Positions 59,694 through 64,000 of a stretch of 64,000 bases of DNA are shown in pieces. The notes under the pieces were generated by a model. That model was not told the origin of the DNA. It ran no database searches and worked only from the letters and a program-made list of their open reading frames with translations. The stretch is from Trichopus zeylanicus subsp. travancoricus (Eukaryota; Streptophyta; Magnoliopsida; Dioscoreales; Dioscoreaceae), in the NCBI GenBank assembly GCA_005019695.1, contig RXID01014436.1, positions 806,001-870,000 on the forward strand, read 5' to 3'. The position numbers were made by a program, and so were the translations under genes. Every line of letters starts with the position of its first letter. Position 1 is the first letter of the stretch.

Positions 59694-61700
59694 TTCTTAA
59701 TTTTTTCTACCGGAATGAATATCAGAATTTTATTTTATGAATTTAAAACCATTAATTTGTGCGTCAATATGAACTGAATTTCTTCTCACCTAAAAAAAAA
59801 TGCAAAATTGAACACAGGGAGATGTTTTGTGAATTATTTTTTAATTGGTTGAAAATTAATCCCCTTTGTTGGAGGAGCATCATGCAGCCAAATCACTTGT
59901 AGAAGGGATTAGTCATGCTCACCACCGCTCCTAATCTCTTTAGAAATTTGCTTTAATAATTCATTGCGGGTTCACCGCTTGTTAAAATAAAATGTTCTCC
60001 TTAATTAATATTGGAAGAAAATAAATAATATCTGAGGCCACTCCAACAGAGGAATGAAGGCTGCAGTACCAGCGGAGTTCGATTGGATAGCTATGCTGTA
60101 GTTGATACCGACCGTAGATCCAAAGATATATGGTCTAGTCCAAATCAACTATGGCGATTGTTACGATTGCGACTACTGGATCCATTTCCAAGCTCAACGA
60201 AAGCATAGACACGCCAAGCAAGTTCAAACTAAGGATGGGCTCAGGTCTCGTGGGCGTTCTTCGTCAATTGGAAATTAGGCCAGGCCTCAGCTTCAGCCCA
60301 ACCTTCCTGGGTGGAGTGGTTCCGAAGTAGTGTAGTACGACACGGCTCGTTTTAACTAGAGTTAACAGTGGTGGCATGCACGTACCATTTTCGCATTTTC
60401 CTCCACTCGAAAATATCGCTTTCCTCGAAAAGAAAACAAACGTAGCAAATATTAAAATCAAAACAAAGCGTACATTTAATTAAATCAAAAAGAATTCTCT
60501 CCCTTAATTAGAGTAGGTTTTGTAGTTATCCTTGGGCTTTGTGGGCCACGTTTTTCAATTATGTAGCTAATTACTAGCTTACTTGCCATTAGCCATGTGC
60601 CACCCCATTAAAATATCTATTAGGATAAGGAGAGAATATGTGGATCACATATTAAGCCACGTAATTTAAATCATCAAATGCCTAATGCTTATAGCTTTTT
60701 ATGTCCTCAGGAACATGTGGGCAACGTCCCAATTTGTTCAATTTATTAATTATTTCCAAATAATACAAGAGTATCATTCATTGATAATAATATAGAATAA
60801 AATTATATTTTTAGAATATAATTTTTTAAAAAATGCGCATTTAACCAAAGAAATAATTTTTTTTTAAGTTTTTAGTAAAAAACCGGAATTTATGAAAATT
60901 CATCTTTCTTATTACTATTAGCAAAAACTACTTGTATTATACTATCAATTTGTAAAAAAAATATCTCGATTAAAAAGTTCAAAAAATATTTTCATTTAAT
61001 TTAAATTTATTGTTTAAATTAATATTTAAAAAATAAATAATCTTTATTTGATTTTAGTTTGGACAACTATCCATAATCACCTGACAACCGATTTGATAAA
61101 ATTGAATTTCAAGTTTCTAATTTCATAATATCTAACAATTGATTCTTTATATAAATTAAATAAGATGAACATTTTTTATATTAATTTAATAATTTCTAAA
61201 TTAAAATTAAATAAAAAACAATTTATTTTTTAAAATATTAATTTAATCAATAAAAGCGAATTAAAATAGAATATTTTTTAAAATATTTTAATTGAAGTAC
61301 ATTTTTAAATTTATATTATAATGTGAGTATTTTTTTTAGTATTTTTAATAATAAAAAATGAATTTTTTTTTAAATTCATTATAAGACAAATAGTTGCTTT
61401 TTAGAAATTATTATTTTATGTGAATAACAATTAAGCAATCTGCAATGTACTGACACGACCGACAAAGAAAAGGCTAGATTAATTTATTGGTCCAAAAAAT
61501 CAACTTGAGTTTATTTTTTCTTTTTGAGAAAACATTTAGATGTCCAAGAAGAAGAAGAATGCTATTGAACCCAATTCCATTCCCAAGAAGATTATCCTGG
61601 AATAATAATATACAAATAAAATCCATGATAATAAAAAAAAAGAATAATAATATAATTATATTGGTGATGAGATGACGCCATCATCTTGAGATCCCATGCA
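59694..61700. other. Intergenic sequence upstream of the HD-Zip gene
   Basis: 59700-60000 is AT-rich. 60020-60480 is of mixed composition without a recognisable gene. 60700-61430 is very AT-rich, with TTTAAAATATT-type text that may be a MITE. No genes recognised. Confidence 0.35.
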
Positions 61701-61799
61701 GAAATCGCCATCGTATGCTCCATTACATTGCTGTAACAGTACTGTAGTACTTACATGCACCTCTTTTTATCCACGAACCCCAACAATTTCACAACGAGA

Positions 61800-62002
61800 T
61801 CCTCTTCCTCCTCCTCCTCTTCTTCTTCTTCCAATCTCTACTTTCTCCGCATGTTTTTCTTCTTTCTTTCCATTTTCCACCCTCCCATGTTCCCCTATTG
61901 ATTATATCTCCTTCTGCCCCTCCTCTCTCCCTTTCCCTTCCACCATGCTCTCTTCCTCTTCCTCGGATCTCCTCCTCTTCTAACACTCAGCGCTCTCCTT
62001 CC
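61800..62002 (+). promoter_or_regulatory. Pyrimidine-rich leader of the HD-Zip gene with small upstream frames
   Basis: CTCCTCCTC/TTCTTCTTC-rich sequence precedes the start codon at 62003. Two short upstream frames lie in it: 61887-61901 (4 codons) and 61945-61983 (12 codons, MLSSSSSDLLLF). The second ends 19 bp before the main ATG. If they fall in the transcript they could lower translation. The transcription start is not known. Confidence 0.45.
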
Positions 62003-63017
62003 ATGTGTGCCAGCTCCATGACCTTCAATGGCAATGGCATGATGCATTCCTCCTTCTTCCCGCCAGGCGCCTTCGTGTTCGGCGGCCTCGACCCCTCCGC
62101 CGCCTCCAATGAAGCCCTTCTCCTCCCCGCCGGCCACCCTCAGGATTTCCGAGGTTTTCCGCATTGCATTCTACCACTTCTTCTGTTTACTTGTTCGCTA
62201 AGCTTTGGGAACTACTTGTTTTAAGTTCTTGTTTTTAGGTGTTGCAGCCATGGCGGCGGGGAAGAGGTCGGCTTCGTTTGAGGAAGGGAATGGAGACGAC
62301 GACCTCTCCGACGACTGCTCGCTCGGGGGGGAGAAGAAGAGGAGACTGAACGTGGAGCAGGTGAAGACTTTGGAGAGGAACTTCGAGATGGGGAGCAAGC
62401 TGGAGCCGGAGAGGAAGATGCAGCTGGCGCGGGCGCTCGGGCTGCAGCCGCGGCAGATCGCCATCTGGTTCCAGAACCGCCGGGCGAGGTGGAAGACGAA
62501 GCAATTGGAGAAGGACTATGATACACTCCGTTGCCAGTTTGACGCCCTCAAGTCGGAGAACAACGTGCTGCAAGCTCAAAACAAGAGGCTTCAAGCTGAG
62601 GTAGAATCTTACATTTCTTATTTCCATCAAAAATCTTGAATGCACAATGAAAAATGCATCATACTAATACATTAATTTGTGCAGATCTCGGCTCTCAAAG
62701 GAATTGAGGCAACTGAGCAGACATTCATCAACAAGGAGACCGAGGGTTCTTGCAGCAACAGGAGTGAGAACACATCTGAAATCCACTTGGACATCGCAAG
62801 GGCACCAAACACTTCTACTGAGAGCATCTTGGATCCCAACCAAGGCATGCAATTATTCCAACCATACAGGCCAGCAGCGTCAAATGTGTCTCAGATTCTT
62901 CACAACTCCATCAAGATTGAGAATGGTGTCCAAGAAGAGAGCTTTTCCAACATGCTGATCGGGTTAGACGATCAGACCGCCTTCTGGGCATGGTCGGAGC
63001 ACCACAGTTTCCATTGA
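62003..63017 (+). CDS. HD-Zip class I homeobox-leucine zipper transcription factor
   Basis: Three exons, 62003-62153, 62239-62600 and 62685-63017, encode 281 residues without interruption. The N terminus is MCASSMTFNGNGMMHSSFFP, followed by a short acidic stretch (NGDDDLSDD). The homeodomain is about 83-137, starting KKRRLNVEQVKTLERNFE, with recognition helix QIAIWFQNRRARWK at 123-136. A leucine zipper follows at once (LEKDYDTLRCQFDALKSE, then NVLQAQNKRLQAE), crossing the exon 2-3 junction. The C terminus FWAWSEHHSFH is the aromatic Trp-rich end of class I members, which bind CAAT(A/T)ATTG-type pseudopalindromes as dimers (family knowledge). It resembles the ATHB13/HAT7-like clade; the exact orthologue is uncertain. 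Class II is unlikely because no CPSCE motif follows the zipper. Junctions: CGAG|GTTTT, TTTTTAG|GTG, GAG|GTAGA and GTGCAG|ATC. Confidence 0.94.
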
Positions 63018-64000
63018 AATTCCCTGGTTCGATTAGAGCTAAAGGAGAATAAAGAGTGATGATCATTGTTGCACACTAGTAAATCTTGCAAAGCATACAT
63101 TAGCTTTCATTGTTTTTAAGTTTTGTAGAGATGTGGGGGATAATAAAATGAGAGATCAAAGATGATTGCAATATAGAGATACATATCTATAGGTGCATGG
63201 ATCAAGGCCTGGGGAATAAGTGGAGCATGAAATAAGGGGCCTTTGATTCAATTAGCCATGTACTTAATTGTTCTTATTACTATATAGAACAGACTGAGCA
63301 GTGGAATCTTTAAGAGAAAATAATGTGATGGATGTTAGGTTTGACCTAACAATTTATGCAAAAGCTAGAAGATTGGTTTTACTATGAATATGAGAAGAAA
63401 AGTTCAAATATAATCTGCGAGCACCTTAATTTTGTTGATTTCTTATATTGTTTCTTTCTCTTTCAGTTGAAAATCGTCGCAAAAACTTTCTGATGACGGT
63501 TGTAGCCTCCTATGGAGCTATGTAACTTTCTAAAATTTAATCATCTTTTTTAGTCTATTTTTCCTATCAGAGTCCGTTTGTTTATGAAATCGATCTCGCG
63601 GATAATATCCGGATCATGTATATCTATATTTATAGATATATGTATACATATAGTAAAACCTGTTGTTTAGATTTTGAATTCAAATGTTATCTGACACTAG
63701 TTTGACTTTTACCACAAAATGCAGTACTGATACAGATGAGATGCAAACATGCGACTGTAAACTTATAGGAAAAACACTGCTAGAAGAAGAAGACGAAGAA
63801 GACGCCAATGTGTGAGTTGTATAGATCTTTTTTATTAATTGAGGTGTTCCAGCGATGATCCAGAGTTGAAAAGTAAAACTGGTTGGGAGGGGAGGAAACC
63901 AGAGCAAGTGGTTAAAAAAGGGCAAAGGCATGTAGGTACGGATTAGCATAGAACAAGAGGAAGAGAACAAGGAGTCTGGAAAGGGACCCCTCCCATGTAC
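63018..64000. other. 3' UTR of the HD-Zip gene and intergenic sequence
   Basis: 63018-63300 is UTR-like. 63620-63660 has ATATCTATATTTATAGATAT-type inverted text. A minus-strand open frame at 63680-63970 has a Ser run and no recognisable domain and is not called. Confidence 0.35.

Noticed and set aside
63680..63970. 96-codon minus-strand frame with a Ser run
   Set aside because: The Ser run comes from a GAAGAAGAAGAC microsatellite. Nothing else in the frame looks coding.

Overview
The window looks like nuclear DNA of a flowering plant. Genes are interrupted by GT-AG introns, their products match plant-only families, and wide AT-rich spaces are filled with transposon remnants. GC-rich first exons next to AT-rich introns (ABCB19-like, HD-Zip, ILI-like genes) and the protein sequences suggest a monocot, probably not a grass (for example a palm-like lineage). 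That placement is inference; no species can be fixed from the sequence alone.

Layout: 172-6379 (+) is the 3' part of a PELP1/RIX1-type ribosome-biogenesis gene whose 5' exons lie outside the window. 7700-9587 (-) is a decayed EB1 microtubule plus-end-binding gene. 10160-11760 has promoter-like and exon-like sequence that I cannot assign. 12014-12378 (-) is a small atypical bHLH of the ILI type. After about 8 kb of gene-poor DNA, 20976-28062 (+) is a complete ten-exon ABCB19-like auxin transporter. 30013-30388 (+) is a second small bHLH, of the PRE type. From 31 kb to 39 kb come a LINE remnant, two tandem arrays and a MITE. 39295-42136 (+) is a decayed sucrose transporter. 44165-45364 (-) is an intronless glutaredoxin-domain gene.

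From 46 to 60 kb the window is almost all mobile DNA. Two related elements (46071-48417 and 55928-59693) have long inverted arms, an internal array of about 135-bp repeats and GC-rich cassettes. The second also carries a frameshifted fragment of a RINT1/MAG2 (TIP20-family) vesicle-tethering gene. Between them lies a 5.3-kb hAT element (49721-55010) with matching ends, an 8-bp target duplication (7 of 8 bases identical) and a dead transposase. An intact HD-Zip class I homeobox gene (62003-63017, +) closes the window.

The intact genes share no operon-like logic. Three have a plausible growth connection: an ABCB19-type auxin transporter flanked by two PRE/ILI-type HLH regulators, which in other plants act in brassinosteroid, gibberellin and auxin controlled cell elongation. 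The most unusual feature is the long-armed, gene-capturing element family at 46-48 kb and 56-60 kb. All family assignments come from reading the translated sequence; no database search was run.
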